The notes below the pieces were generated by a model, which was not told the origin of the DNA, searched no databases, and saw only the letters and a list, made by a program, of their open reading frames with translations. Below are positions 1-9,889 of a DNA stretch of 64,000 nucleotides, one piece after another; positions within the stretch are counted from its first letter, which is position 1; each line of letters begins with the position of its first letter. The DNA lies in contig ML058453.1 in the NCBI GenBank assembly GCA_003013855.2, positions 3,217,861 to 3,281,860 of the forward strand. Direction: 5' to 3'. Made by a program: the position numbers and the translations under genes. The stretch comes from Liriodendron chinense. Lineage: Eukaryota; Streptophyta; Magnoliopsida; Magnoliales; Magnoliaceae.

Positions 1-244
1 TGGCTTGATTAAAACTCGACCGAGTCGACACAATGAGATTTCGAGCTGATTTTTCTTTCCTTTTTCAAGATTTAAAGGTAGTTTTGTACTCATGATCATG
101 GCCAAGGAGCAAAGATTAATAAAATTAATTTGTTTTGAGCCTTTGAGTTGACAGACACATCTTATTGGCAAGTCGAGTTTTTGAATTTTGAACTATGTTT
201 ATTTTTCAAGAACTATTTTTATTATGCAAAGGATTTTCCACTTT

Positions 245-246
<2 letters not shown>

Positions 247-287
<41 letters not shown>

Positions 288-312
288 TGTGTGGGGGGGG
301 GGGGGGGGGGGG
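247..312. repeat. poly-T (about 40) followed by poly-G (20)
   Basis: A run of about 40 T (247-286), a short TG bridge, then 20 consecutive G (293-312). Homopolymer lengths like this are often misassembled, so the exact counts are uncertain. Confidence 0.85.
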
Positions 313-450
313 TTTATATTGTTCTCTCTTGTTTGGATGTCCCCCCATTAATGAATTATGGAATCTAAAATGTTGGTAGGGGTTTATATTGTTCTCTCCT
401 GTTTGGATGTCCCCCCATTAATGAATTATGGAATCTAAAATGTTGGTAGG
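311..450. repeat. 70-bp tandem duplication
   Basis: Two head-to-tail 70-bp units (311-380 and 381-450) differ at one position (T/C near 330/400). The first unit begins at the end of the poly-G run, so slippage there may have generated it. Confidence 0.9.
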
Positions 451-549
451 ATGGCACATTCGGTTGTTTTGCCCAAGTTTTCTGCCTCAATTTGCAAATG
501 AGAGATAATGTTATCGCATACTGTTATCTGGCCTCTGCCCTTTCTGCAG

Positions 550-593
550 TCACATACAGAACTATATGAAAATTGCACATGCCAAATTAACGC
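550..593 (+). CDS. candidate internal exon, unidentified gene
   Basis: The segment follows a pyrimidine-rich acceptor ending in CTGCAG and precedes a GTGGAG donor. In the open frame it reads HIQNYMKIAHAKLT and leaves one base over. That phase fits the next candidate exon (1198-1305), which begins by completing a codon with two bases. I do not recognise the protein. The exon is only 44 bp, so chance is a real possibility; support comes mainly from phase agreement along the chain 550-593, 1198-1305, 8751-8843, 8947-9035. Confidence 0.28.
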
Positions 594-1117
594 GTGGAGT
601 TTACAAGCTCTTTTTTTATTTTTATTTTTATTTTATTTTTATAGTTTTTTCTTGCTCTGGTTTTATGCTTAATGCTGATATGGTTTTTTTTTCCCCCTTT
701 TTATTCATTTATCTATGTATGGAAAAATTACTGATTTCTATAGTGAAGATCACTCACACCCACCGCTTGGCCTGTATGAGTGCTTCCTCTAGTCCCCAGC
801 CTGACTAAAGGAAGGATGGTTGATATGACGTTAGAAGCCACTCATATATGTTTTGCATAGCAATCATGAGACTTCATGTTGAAAATTTTCATTGGTGAAA
901 TGGTATTCTTAGATCCCTGATCCCAAAAGGATCAAGGGTTAATATCGTCAGGTATAGTGTCATCCATGACTGATGCCTGACGCACATTAGACAATACAGT
1001 TTTGCACAAGATACAGTCCATAACCTCCAGCACAAGCAACCAGACATGTTAAATACTCATCTCCCTCAAATATCCCATATTTGTGCAACTCATCAGTATC
1101 GTTAGGCACCAAAATCG

Positions 1118-1121
<4 letters not shown>

Positions 1122-1181
<60 letters not shown>
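1122..1181. repeat. (TA)n microsatellite
   Basis: About 29 uninterrupted TA units, directly before the polypyrimidine-like acceptor of the candidate exon at 1198. Confidence 0.95.
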
Positions 1182-1185
<4 letters not shown>

Positions 1186-1197
1186 TTTTGGTTTCAG

Positions 1198-1305
1198 ACG
1201 ATACTTCAAACCTTGAAATCGTGTGGGGCAAGAGCTACGATGATGATGAATCCCCGCCATACATCAGATGTTGCATAACTCACGATTCAGATGGTCCATC
1301 TACAG
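1198..1305 (+). CDS. candidate internal exon, unidentified gene
   Basis: A strong-looking acceptor (TTTTTTGGTTTCAG) and a CAG|GTTAGC donor bracket 108 bp. The single open frame reads DTSNLEIVWGKSYDDDE and continues through an Asp/Ser/Pro-rich stretch with a Cys-Cys pair to DSDGPST. Amino-acid composition and mixed codon use look like coding DNA rather than a repeat. The exon ends with one spare G, which fits the exon at 8751. A copia element has inserted 136 bp downstream of the donor, within the following intron. No family was recognised. Confidence 0.4.
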
Positions 1306-1440
1306 GTTAGCCTAAAATCACAAAATTTGACAATTATCAGTTATCCAGAGAACCAGTGAGCGTGGACAATTACCCTTGTTTTAACTGTCCATTCCCTCAC
1401 CATTAGACAGGATCTCAATGTGATTTTGGGCTGCATCCGA

Positions 1441-1898
1441 TGTAAGTTTTCTATATAGTGGGCCGACTGATCAATGGTCCAGATTTGAATACAGATGCAG
1501 ATTCATGTGTGGACGGATCAGTGGACCCCACTACAGTCGTGATCTACAGAATTAAGAGGGGTTGCGCGTCTACACTGCCTGAGGCAGTATTGTAGTTGAA
1601 CATGGATTCCTGATAGCCAAATTTGTGTGGAGCAAGGGTGGTAGTGTTTTGGTGGGTTTCAAACACTGCCACACCCACTACAAACCCTATTTAAAGGGTG
1701 CTGGGTCCCCAATCCGGGATTACATTGAAAACAAGCCCCATCTAAGATTTTCTCTACAGCAATCCCAGGAGAGGAAGATCCAGATCCCTAATTCGAGATG
1801 GCGCACCAGACAGGTATGTCTTTATTCTAGTTATCCGATCTCCATATTTCTGATGCACAGCAAGGTCTTATGTATTCCGCAATATAGAAAAGCTTACA
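1441..1898 (+). repeat. 5' LTR of copia element 1
   Basis: 458 bp, matching 7903-8360 with five substitutions. It contains a TATA-like TATTTAAA at 1688-1695, which probably drives transcription of the element. Confidence 0.95.
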
Positions 1899-1900
1899 GT

Positions 1901-1911
1901 TGGTATCAGAG
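1901..1911 (+). other. primer-binding site, tRNA-iMet type
   Basis: TGGTATCAGAG starts two bases after the 5' LTR and is complementary to the 3' end of plant initiator methionine tRNA, the usual copia primer. Confidence 0.9.
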
Positions 1912-4132
1912 ACTACTATGCATCAGGTATGGTGGATTTTCATATTATTAAATCTGATTAGGAAACCCTATGGGCCAGGTCTGAATTGTTCATCCATAGC
2001 AATTCTAGCTTCAGATCTGGACGATAGATTTCAATTTTTTTGTTTGAACTGGTTTGGACCTGAACAGACAGTGCAAACAGACCGCCACTGTTGTCAGGTC
2101 TGTGGATCTAGAATGAGGTATTACCGGAATCCAGCCAATTGAAATCACCAGAATCCAAAATACAGAGTTGCCCAAATTAGGCAAAACTGTCGTCTAGCAG
2201 AGGCGACATACAACACAAAAAAAAAAAAGAAAAAAAAAGAAAAAAGGGGAGGACCGAACGCACCTCAGTCATCTCCGGCAACTCTGTCCATCATTCTGCT
2301 GTTGCTGATGGTGGTTGAAGCAGCCATTCACGGCTACCATTGATGTGCATACAAACTTGAGCACTTCAAACCCTAAAGTTATCGGCGATGGTTGCCGTTA
2401 TCTCCGACGTCGGCATAAGCAGAGATTCAGAATAGCCGCTGGAGGTTGGGCTTGCTGACGTCTGCCGCTCATGGCTGCCGGTTTTGGACAGAGAGCCATG
2501 GCTGGAAATCCTAGCGAGCTGCCGATCTTCGGAGAAGAGGCAGGGATGCCGGTCTTCGGAGAAAGGGCGACCGCGGCTACGGCTTGGGTCGCCATTGTCA
2601 CTGGTGTGGAGCTCTCAACTCTTCTGTCCACCACAATCATGCATTCCGGCAGCAGCTCGTTGCCGTCTTTGGGCGGTAACCGAGCAACAGCGCAGCAGTG
2701 GCGTTGATCAAAGGAATAGGGTTTCAACCCTCTTTCCCAGCGGCGGCAGAGCTTGGAGAGAAACAGAGAAGGAAAGGGGATAGGTGCGGCGGCTGCTGCG
2801 CTTGGGTTAGGGTTTTTCACACCCCTACTCTCTCGCTCTCTCCAACAGCCATTGGGCTGTTTTTTCCTTTGAGACAGGGCAGCGACGCCCTTTGTTTTGT
2901 TGGCAGGGTTGTGGGCTTGATTAATCCAGGGCTTGGGCTAACGACTGGTCCGTCTTGTGGGCCTCATTGCAGCAAATGTGGGTGTGTGATACTTACGTAC
3001 TGTTTCAGTGGGCTCCTGTACGGCCCTATACAAGCAGTGGGCTCACTTGTTTGGCCTGCTGCATTGGACTTTAGCCAACTCCAGCCCACTCTAGATTTTA
3101 TGGAGGGCCCACACCCATTTAAGAACTTGATGGGCCCACTTGCTCAAGGACGTGAATCTATTTTTTTAGATCATACAAATAGCCATGGTGGGCCACACAT
3201 GTGCACTGAGAGGTCCATCCAACTCACTGTTCAGACCATCATTAGATCTGGACGTAATGGGCAGATCATGTGCCTAAGTGGGCGTCATGTACTGCCTGCC
3301 CAAGGATCTCAGTTGCAATCTATATGTATATGATCACTCTTGGTGTGGACAGATCATTGGATGAATTCTGATCTCTATTCATTACATGTGATATGGGCAT
3401 GCTGTTTGGACTATCCATGTATATTTTGGGCCATATCTATGGGCTTGTTTTTAGCATGTTTTGAGCCTTATCAAAACTTTCTTTAGTTAATCCATCAAGG
3501 GCGGGATTAAATCGCAATCCTAAGTCCAAATTTTGTGGGATTGGATCTGATTGTGTTAGCCACCACAGTGACCTCAATTAGTGAAGATTTTCACAATTCT
3601 GGACTCATAATATTGGGTTTAAGTAGAGGATTGCATACAGTTGTGTTTGTTTTCCATACAGATGGTGACGAAAACACAGACGTTCACCATTTTAGTAGGG
3701 ATATGAACACATGATTGCAGTCCTAAGTGGAAAATCATGGAGTTGGATCTGGTAGTGTTAGCCACCACAGTGACCACGATCAGTGAAGATTCGCATGAAT
3801 TCAGACTTGTAATGTTGGGATTAAGTCTAAGGATTGCATACAATTGCGTTCACGTCCAATACAGACGGTGACGAAAACACAAACGATCACCACTTTAGCA
3901 CGGACATGAACACATGCAGACGGTAACGAAAACACAGACGATCACCATTTAAGTTTTAAGTACAGGAGAACCATCTGCATGTTATGACTACCACCCACAG
4001 GAGGAGTCATGATGATGTGGCCGATTCTCACCAGGATTGATTATTAGGCCCACTTTCATCCTGGATAATTCAATTGAAGGCCCTCAATCAATTGAATGTT
4101 TATTCGCCTGAAACTTCATATATATAGTCTAA
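1912..4132 (+). other. long leader of copia element 1, no recognisable gag
   Basis: These 2.2 kb occupy the place of the leader and gag. Open frames here (for example 2698-3333 on plus, 2398-2820 on minus) are low-complexity or lack gag features, and I found no CX2CX4HX4C zinc knuckle. A GC-rich stretch lies at 2400-2800. Words typical of the window's fold-back repeats (GGTGGGCCACA, GTCCATCCAACTCA) occur near 3190-3220, suggesting captured or inserted host sequence. A 203-bp tandem repeat follows at 3518. Confidence 0.6.
3518..3950 (+). repeat. about 203-bp tandem repeat, two copies plus a stub
   Basis: Two diverged units start at TCCTAAG (3518 and 3721) and share blocks such as TTAGCCACCACAGTGACC and GGTGACGAAAACACA. 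A truncated third unit (GACGGTAACGAAAACACA) begins near 3916. The repeat lies within copia element 1, just upstream of the protease region. Confidence 0.85.
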
Positions 4133-4327
4133 TGTGAGTTTTATTTTACAGTTAACATTCCAAACGATTCTATTTCAGTACCCCTTTTGGAATACGGGAA
4201 AAGAAAACAGACTTTAGAAAAGGGTAATTCTGTTCTTGTCTGTTTTGAAAGCAATCTAACTGATGTATCGGCAAATTTCTGGTGGATAGACTCTGGCACT
4301 TCTATTCACATATGCACTTCCATGTAG
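4133..4327 (+). pseudogene. copia protease N-terminal part, ended by an in-frame TAG
   Basis: Frame +2 is open from 4133 and reads into the copia protease active site FWWIDSGTSIHICTSM (aspartate in DSG near 4289). It is then closed by TAG at 4325-4327, in frame with the long pol ORF starting two codons later. Family members usually carry a glutamine codon here, so one C-to-T change (CAG to TAG) would explain the stop. Read-through or the mutation would separate most of the protease from the active-site segment. Confidence 0.75.
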
Positions 4328-4330
4328 GAT

Positions 4331-7300
4331 ATGTTACAGAGCCGACCACCAACTGACACGGAGCAATCAGTGTACGTTGGCAATGGCATAAAGGTAAACG
4401 TTGTGGCAGTAGGACTTTGCAGACTTAGATTAACATCTGGCCATTACTTAGACCTAATAGACACTTTCTATGCACCTTCAATAAGACGAAATTTAATTTC
4501 GGTCTCTCGCTTAGTTAAAGGTGGGTACACTTTTAAATTTGAGAATGAAGGTTTTAGTATCTATTTTGGTTTAAATGGAGTTGGCCATGGTACTTTAGTG
4601 AATGATCTATATCAATTAAACCTACATGCCGCAAACGTCTTGAACATGAACCTGCAGCTTAATAATGGATCAGGAATCAAAAGAAGAAAGAGAAATGAAG
4701 TTTCCTCCATACTGTGGCACAGACGATTAGGCCATATCTCTCGCGAGAGAATGGAGAGGCTTGTGCGGGATGGAATACTTCAATCCTTAGACTTCTCCGA
4801 TTTTAAAGCATGTACGGATTGCATTAAGGGAAAACAGACTAGAATGAGGAAAAAGGGTGCCACCAGGAGCGTAGGTCTACTAGAAGTGATACATACAGAT
4901 ATTTGTGGTCCATTCTCTACAGCTTCATGGAGTGGACATAAATATTTTATCACTTTTATAGATGACTACTCTCGCTACGGATACCTGTACCTGATACATG
5001 AGAAATCGGATGCCCTGGATGCCTTCAAAATCTATAAGGCTGAAGTCGAGAACCAACTCGATAGAAAGATTAAGGTCGTCAGATCTGACCGTGGTGGTGA
5101 GTACTACGGGAGATATGACGAATCAGGTAGGAATCCGGGACCTTTTGCCAGGTACTTGCAGCAATGTGGCATTGTCGCTCAGTACACCATGCCTGGGACT
5201 CCAGAGCAAAACGGTGTGGCCGAAAGGCGTAACCGAACCCTTATGGACATGGTGCGAAGCATGATAAGTAATACGACATTGCCATTATCCTTGTGGGGTG
5301 ATGCCATTAAGACTGCAGTCCATATCCTCAATAGAGTTCCTAGCAAATCTGTCCCGAAAACCCCTTTTGAGTTATGGAATGGGAGAAAGCCTTGTCTTAC
5401 CTATTTCCATGTTTGGGGTTGTCGTGCAGAAGCTAGACCCTATAACCCGCACCAGAATAAACTTGACCCAAGAACTATAAGCTGTTTCTTTATAGGTTAC
5501 CCTGAAAGGTCAAAAGGCTATAGATTCTACTGTCCTTCCCATTCTATAAAGATCATTGAGACTGGGAATGCCAGATTTCTTGAGGACACTGAAGACAGTG
5601 GGAGCATGAACGTTAGAGAGATTGTATTTGAGGAGGAACGAATCATGATTCCCATGACAGTAATTCCTACAGATGAGGCATTAAGTCCTGCAGTTGCTGC
5701 AGATCGCCTTGATGAACCTCAAGTACAACCTACTGAGGAAGGAAATCAAAATCCTGATCTGATTGAGCCATTAAGAAGATCCCAAAGGGAGAGGAGGCCT
5801 GCAATCCCTGATGACTATGTCATCTATTTGCAGGAACGTGAGTTTGACATAGGGGTGGAGAAGGATCCTGAATCTTTCACACAAGCCAAACAAAGCATTA
5901 ACTCCTCTCAGTGGTTCAACGCCATGAAAGACGAGTTGAAATCCATGCAGGACAATGAAGTCTGGAACCTTGTCCAGTTACCTGAAGGAATTAAGCCGGT
6001 TGGTTGTAAATGGGTATTTAAAACCAAACGGGACTCCAAGGGAAACATAGAAAGGTATAAAGCCAGACTTGTTGCTAAGGGTTTTAACCAACGTGAAGGC
6101 GTTGACTACAAAGAGACTTTCTCTCCAGTTTCAAAGAAAGACTCATTTAGAATAATAATGGCTCTTGTAGCTCATATGGATCTGGAATTACAACAAATGG
6201 ACGTTAAGACTGCGTTTCTCAATGGGGATCTTGATGAGAACGTATACATGTTACAACCAGAGGGTTTTAAAGTTGAAAACTCAAAGCAACTGGTATGTAA
6301 ACTTAAGAAGTCCATATACGGTTTGAAACAGGCATCACATCAGTGGTACCTAAAGTTTCATAAGGTGATTTCCTCATACGGTTTTGTAGAAAACACGGCG
6401 GATGAGTGTATCTACATTAAAATCAGTGGGAGTAAGTTCATTATTTTGATTTTGTATGTCGATGACATATTGTTAGCCAGCAGTGATATTGGAATGCTTC
6501 GTGATACCAAGAAGTTTTTGTCTCAAAAGTTTGAGATGAAGGATCTTGGTGACGCTTCCTTTGTCATAGGCATCGAGATTCATAGGGATAGATCTCGAGG
6601 ACTGCTTGGTTTGTCACAGAGAGCCTACATTGGTAGGATACTCGAACGGTTCGGCATGCAGAATTTCTCTCCTGGTCAATCACCTATAGTTAAAGGTGAC
6701 AAATTCGGAAATTTTCAGTGCCCCAAGAATGATTTGGAAAAGGATCGCATGAAGGAAATTCCGTACGCGTCAGCAGTGGGGAGTATAATGTATGCTCAGG
6801 TCTGTACGCGTCCGGACATTGCCTTCGTGGTTGGAATGTTAGGCAGGTACCTTTCTAATCCAGGAATTCAGCATTGGACCGCAGTAAAGAAAGTATTGCG
6901 CTACCTGCAACGGACAAAAGACTTTGCACTCACCTACAGCAAAACCGATCGTTTGGATTTGGTCGGATATTCAGACGCAGATTATGCAGGCTGCGTCGAC
7001 ACAAGAAGGTCAACGACCGGTTACATTTTTCTTATGAGTGGAGGAGCTGTGTCCTGGAAAAGCGTAAAGCAGTCTACCACAGCTTCATCCACTATGGAGG
7101 CAGAATTCATCGCATGTCACGAAACCACAAATCAGGCGGTGTGGCTACAGAGTTTTCTCACTGGTTTACGGGTCTTGGAGCATATCCCGAAACCTATGAG
7201 AATATTTTGTGACAGTTCAGCTGCGGTCAGTTTCTCGTATAACAACAAGCACTCATCAAGGTCGAGGCATATCGACGTAAAGTATCATGTTGTTAAGGAT

Positions 7301-7447
7301 AGAGTGCGGGATCATCAGGTGTCTATTCAGCTTATCGGTACTAAAGAGATGATAGCCGATCCTCTCACTAAAGGGCTTCCTGTGGCGCCATTTCAGGAGC
7401 ATGTAGTGTCTATGGGGGTCATTGACCTCACAGATATATTTAGTTAG
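4331..7447 (+). CDS. copia Pol: (protease remainder)-integrase-RT-RNase H
   Basis: This 1,038-codon ORF encodes the replication enzymes of copia element 1. In order it shows a protease remainder (about 1-110), the integrase HHCC zinc finger (H130, H135, C161, C164), the integrase core (D190 in HTDICGP, D253 in SDRGGEY, E298 in NGVAERRNR), the copia RT (about 528-770; first Asp in QQMDVKTAFL, catalytic LYVDD at 709-712), and RNase H (D882 in GYSDADYAG, E923 in TMEAEF, D961 in FCDSS), then the usual IADPLTKGLP end. All catalytic residues are present and no frameshift was seen, which is unusual in this window. The ATG at 4331 is only the first Met after the TAG at 4325; the natural polyprotein would begin upstream. 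A roughly ten-residue insert lies between D253 and E298 compared with the common D-x35-E spacing. Confidence 0.95.
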   Translation: MLQSRPPTDTEQSVYVGNGIKVNVVAVGLCRLRLTSGHYLDLIDTFYAPSIRRNLISVSRLVKGGYTFKFENEGFSIYFGLNGVGHGTLVNDLYQLNLHAANVLNMNLQLNNGSGIKRRKRNEVSSILWHRRLGHISRERMERLVRDGILQSLDFSDFKACTDCIKGKQTRMRKKGATRSVGLLEVIHTDICGPFSTASWSGHKYFITFIDDYSRYGYLYLIHEKSDALDAFKIYKAEVENQLDRKIKVVRSDRGGEYYGRYDESGRNPGPFARYLQQCGIVAQYTMPGTPEQNGVAERRNRTLMDMVRSMISNTTLPLSLWGDAIKTAVHILNRVPSKSVPKTPFELWNGRKPCLTYFHVWGCRAEARPYNPHQNKLDPRTISCFFIGYPERSKGYRFYCPSHSIKIIETGNARFLEDTEDSGSMNVREIVFEEERIMIPMTVIPTDEALSPAVAADRLDEPQVQPTEEGNQNPDLIEPLRRSQRERRPAIPDDYVIYLQEREFDIGVEKDPESFTQAKQSINSSQWFNAMKDELKSMQDNEVWNLVQLPEGIKPVGCKWVFKTKRDSKGNIERYKARLVAKGFNQREGVDYKETFSPVSKKDSFRIIMALVAHMDLELQQMDVKTAFLNGDLDENVYMLQPEGFKVENSKQLVCKLKKSIYGLKQASHQWYLKFHKVISSYGFVENTADECIYIKISGSKFIILILYVDDILLASSDIGMLRDTKKFLSQKFEMKDLGDASFVIGIEIHRDRSRGLLGLSQRAYIGRILERFGMQNFSPGQSPIVKGDKFGNFQCPKNDLEKDRMKEIPYASAVGSIMYAQVCTRPDIAFVVGMLGRYLSNPGIQHWTAVKKVLRYLQRTKDFALTYSKTDRLDLVGYSDADYAGCVDTRRSTTGYIFLMSGGAVSWKSVKQSTTASSTMEAEFIACHETTNQAVWLQSFLTGLRVLEHIPKPMRIFCDSSAAVSFSYNNKHSSRSRHIDVKYHVVKDRVRDHQVSIQLIGTKEMIADPLTKGLPVAPFQEHVVSMGVIDLTDIFS

Positions 7448-7888
7448 TGGGAGTTTTAAGATTCAGTTTACATCTATTTTGTTCAGACACTCGTGGAGAT
7501 CTCATTTACTTTGATGATTCCATCTTTTGGTTTATACTATTTCTCTCATTTGGTGTGCACAATATATTTTGAGAATAGTAGAATTTCAGTATTGTCTCAT
7601 TGGAGACATCTTAAGAAAGCTCCTAGGACCTCTTGAAGGTAGGCACTTTCAGTCACACTTGAGTGTAACCTTCATACCACACGACCATGTTCACAATCTA
7701 CGTCATTAAGATTGATGATACTAGTGACCGTGATTCGTCTCACTTCGCCTCAATTAATGTTGTGTAGACTACCATGATCCAGTATTAGTAGTCTTGATGG
7801 ACTAGATTGGAAAAGACGTTGTCCACAGAATCTGACATATTGGTTGACCACTTAAGTATAATTAAAATCCGTGACATTGAACAGTATG

Positions 7889-7902
7889 CCCAAGTGGGAG
7901 AA
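7889..7902 (+). other. polypurine tract of copia element 1
   Basis: CCCAAGTGGGAGAA directly abuts the 3' LTR. It is the typical copia plus-strand primer tract. Confidence 0.9.
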
Positions 7903-8360
7903 TGTAAGTTTTCTATATAGTGGGCCGACTGATCAATGGTCCAAATTTGAATACAGATGCAGATTCATGTGTGGACTGATCAGTGGACCCCACTACAGTC
8001 GTGATCTACAGAATTAAGAGGGGTTGCGCGTCTACACTGCCTGAGGCAGTATTGTAGTTGAACATGGATTCCTGATAGCCAAATTCGTGTGGAGCAAGGG
8101 TGGTAGTGTTTTGGTGGGTTTCAAACACTGCCACACCCACTACAAACCCTATTTAAAGGGTGCTGGGTCCCCAATCCGGGATTACATTGAAAACAATCCC
8201 CATCTAAGATTTTCTCTACAGCAATCCCAGGAGAGGAAGATCCAGATCCCTAATTCGAGATGGCGCACCAGACAGGTATGTCTTTATTCTAGTTATCCGA
8301 TCTCCATATTTCTGATGCACAGCAAGGTCATATGTATTCCGCAATATAGAAAAGCTTACA
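7903..8360 (+). repeat. 3' LTR of copia element 1
   Basis: 458 bp beginning TGTAAGTTTTC and ending AAGCTTACA, followed by the target duplication TCCGA. Confidence 0.95.
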
Positions 8361-8365
8361 TCCGA

Positions 8366-8750
8366 TCCTTAATGGCACCCATGGCATGGTCTGGCAGAAT
8401 TAGTGTCACATTTCACAATCAAAGATGGATTAGTTGCCATGCAGTGGATCCTACAATCAACAGATTTGATGGCTATGGAAAAATGACTCACACCATAGGG
8501 TGTTCTGCACCCGATCCTCCTCTCTTTAAATAATTTGACAACAGAAGGAAAAAACCTGCCAAATCTCAAGAAATTCAGTAAACAGAGTTATTGATTTTTT
8601 TTTTTTCTTTCCAACAGTCACCAAATCAGGCCATTGCGTTGATAATGGCCGACTTCTGCTATTTATGCATTTGTGATCTCATGATTTCTATCCCATGATG
8701 GATTTTGAAGAGCTAGGAGTAGTGTAATGAAAACAGCACTTCGATCACAG
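8366..8750. other. host sequence right of copia element 1, putative intron
   Basis: No coding signal was seen. If the candidate exon chain is real, this is the right part of the copia-bearing intron, ending in a TCGATCACAG acceptor. Confidence 0.35.
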
Positions 8751-8843
8751 ATGTTACTTTGGAAGACGAGAGTAGCAAAGACCCTGAAATGCTTGCTTTA
8801 GCTGCAGTTGTTTCCTCCATGGACTTCAAATTACTATCCATCA
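8751..8843 (+). CDS. candidate exon, unidentified gene
   Basis: Acceptor TCGATCACAG precedes the segment. Joined in phase to the exon ending at 1305 it reads DVTLEDESSKDPEMLALAAV, then VSSMDFKLLSI. A GTAACT donor at 8844 would end it with one spare base. Alternatively the frame stays open through a T-rich run to about 8971. The acidic, evenly mixed composition resembles real protein. No homologue is recognised. Confidence 0.35.
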
Positions 8844-8946
8844 GTAACTTCGCTTTAAGCATTTCAAAGAGCCTTCAGAGATTTTTTTTTTTTTTTTATC
8901 TTGAGCTTTGGAGAGATCCCTCCTTTCTTGAGAAGGAAGATTGCAG

Positions 8947-9035
8947 CATCAAGCATGCAACGATTATATAGGACTAGCAACTACTTACCACAGCAGAGGA
9001 TGGCCACTTCCTCTACCGACCACTTCTTTTATTAG
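8947..9035 (+). CDS. candidate terminal exon, unidentified gene
   Basis: Acceptor AGATTGCAG precedes it. With the spare base from 8843 the frame reads T, then SSMQRLYRTSNYLPQQRMAT, and ends at TAG (9033-9035). Phase agreement with the preceding candidate exon is the main support. The region is Ser/Thr/Gln-rich and not recognised. Confidence 0.22.
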
Positions 9036-9257
9036 AACTGAGACAGGTGCAGGCCATCTGCTTCTTTCTTGTGAGATAATTAATTGCCATTCTCTGAGCT
9101 GTAATCTTCACAGGGACTTTAAATGAAAATCACACAAGGCAATAAGTGAAGGGCTATGTGCCTGTCAGATTTCAGGCTGAGACAAGATTCTTGTGAGTGA
9201 GCATTCATCTCGTGGAGGACAACCTAGTTCTGAAGTAATTCTTGAATGGCTTCCTTA
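9036..9257. other. non-coding spacer
   Basis: No coding or repeat signal recognised between the last candidate exon and the DNA element starting at 9258. Confidence 0.4.
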
Positions 9258-9889
9258 GGGCCCGTTTGGTTGGCATCTCGAAACCCGTTTCCAGCTTAAA
9301 ATCTGGATTCCAGCGGAATCTGATTTTAACTGGTATACCAAACAGGATTCCAATTGGAAACCTAAATGAGCAGGAACCGGGATTAGTGGAAACGGTGTGG
9401 GAGACCGTTTCTACCGAAGGTGAAATAGGCGGAAGTGAGCATCACTGACCTCCATGTATGCATTGTACATCTATGATGTATGTGTTTTATATCCACACGG
9501 TCCATCAGTTTTGAGAGCTCAATTAAGGGCATTAGACAAAAAATGAGGCAGATATAAATCTCAAGTGGACTACACCACAGGAAAACAGTGTTGATTGAAT
9601 GTCCACCATTAAAAACTTCCTAGGGCCCACTATAATGTTTATTTGCCATCCAACCTGGTCATCTGTCTTGTGGGACTACAATAGGCCATGGGTAAGGTTC
9701 TCAGGGGGATCCGAAGCCTAAGTGGGCCACGCCACAAGCAACGGTTGAACAGAATCTGAATTGCACCATTTTCAACCAAACAACAAGTTTCAGATGAAAC
9801 CTGGGTCCACTCTAGTTTCTGCAATTTTGGATTCCAACAGTGGAATCTAGATTTTCTCTAGAATCTGAATTCTGCAACCAAACAGGCCC
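9258..9889. mobile_element. PIF/Harbinger-like non-autonomous DNA element
   Basis: 632 bp bounded by inverted GGGCCCGTTTGGTTG and CAACCAAACAGGCCC, with further subterminal inverted similarity (ATCTGGATTCCAGCGGAATC-like sequences near both ends). Flanking triplets are TTA (left) and TAA (right). Both fit the TWA target of this superfamily but they do not match each other, so one has probably mutated. Half a fold-back repeat (about 9460-9640) is nested inside. No transposase ORF. Confidence 0.65.

Larger units (their letters stand above)
1..549. other. left-edge non-coding sequence
   Basis: No complete gene is visible. The stretch holds the homopolymer block and the 70-bp tandem repeat listed separately. 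If the candidate gene to the right is real, this would be intron or upstream sequence, with earlier exons outside the window. Confidence 0.4.
1441..8360 (+). mobile_element. Ty1-copia element 1, full length, recent
   Basis: A complete 6,920-bp LTR retrotransposon. It has 458-bp LTRs starting TGTAAG and ending TTACA, a perfect 5-bp target duplication TCCGA (1436-1440 and 8361-8365), an initiator-Met tRNA primer site, a purine tract before the 3' LTR, and a long pol ORF in copia order (integrase before RT). The LTRs differ at five positions by eye (98.9% identical), so the insertion is young. Oddities: no gag or zinc knuckle is recognisable in the 2.2 kb between primer site and protease, and a TAG stop interrupts the protease just past its active site. 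It probably could not move alone without gag supplied in trans. It lies in a putative intron of an unidentified host gene. Confidence 0.95.

Noticed and set aside
148..379. Frames across the poly-T/poly-G block
   Set aside because: They encode only Phe and Gly runs from homopolymers.
1081..1310. Frame starting in the (TA)n microsatellite
   Set aside because: The 5' part is an Ile/Tyr run from the microsatellite; only the part after the acceptor (1198-1305) looks coding.
2398..2820. 140-codon minus-strand frame in the copia leader
   Set aside because: Low-complexity Ala/Pro/Arg composition in a GC-rich stretch, no family resemblance, and frames open on both strands.
2698..3333. 211-codon plus-strand frame possibly replacing gag
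   Set aside because: No gag motifs or zinc knuckle; its second half runs through fold-back-type repeat words.
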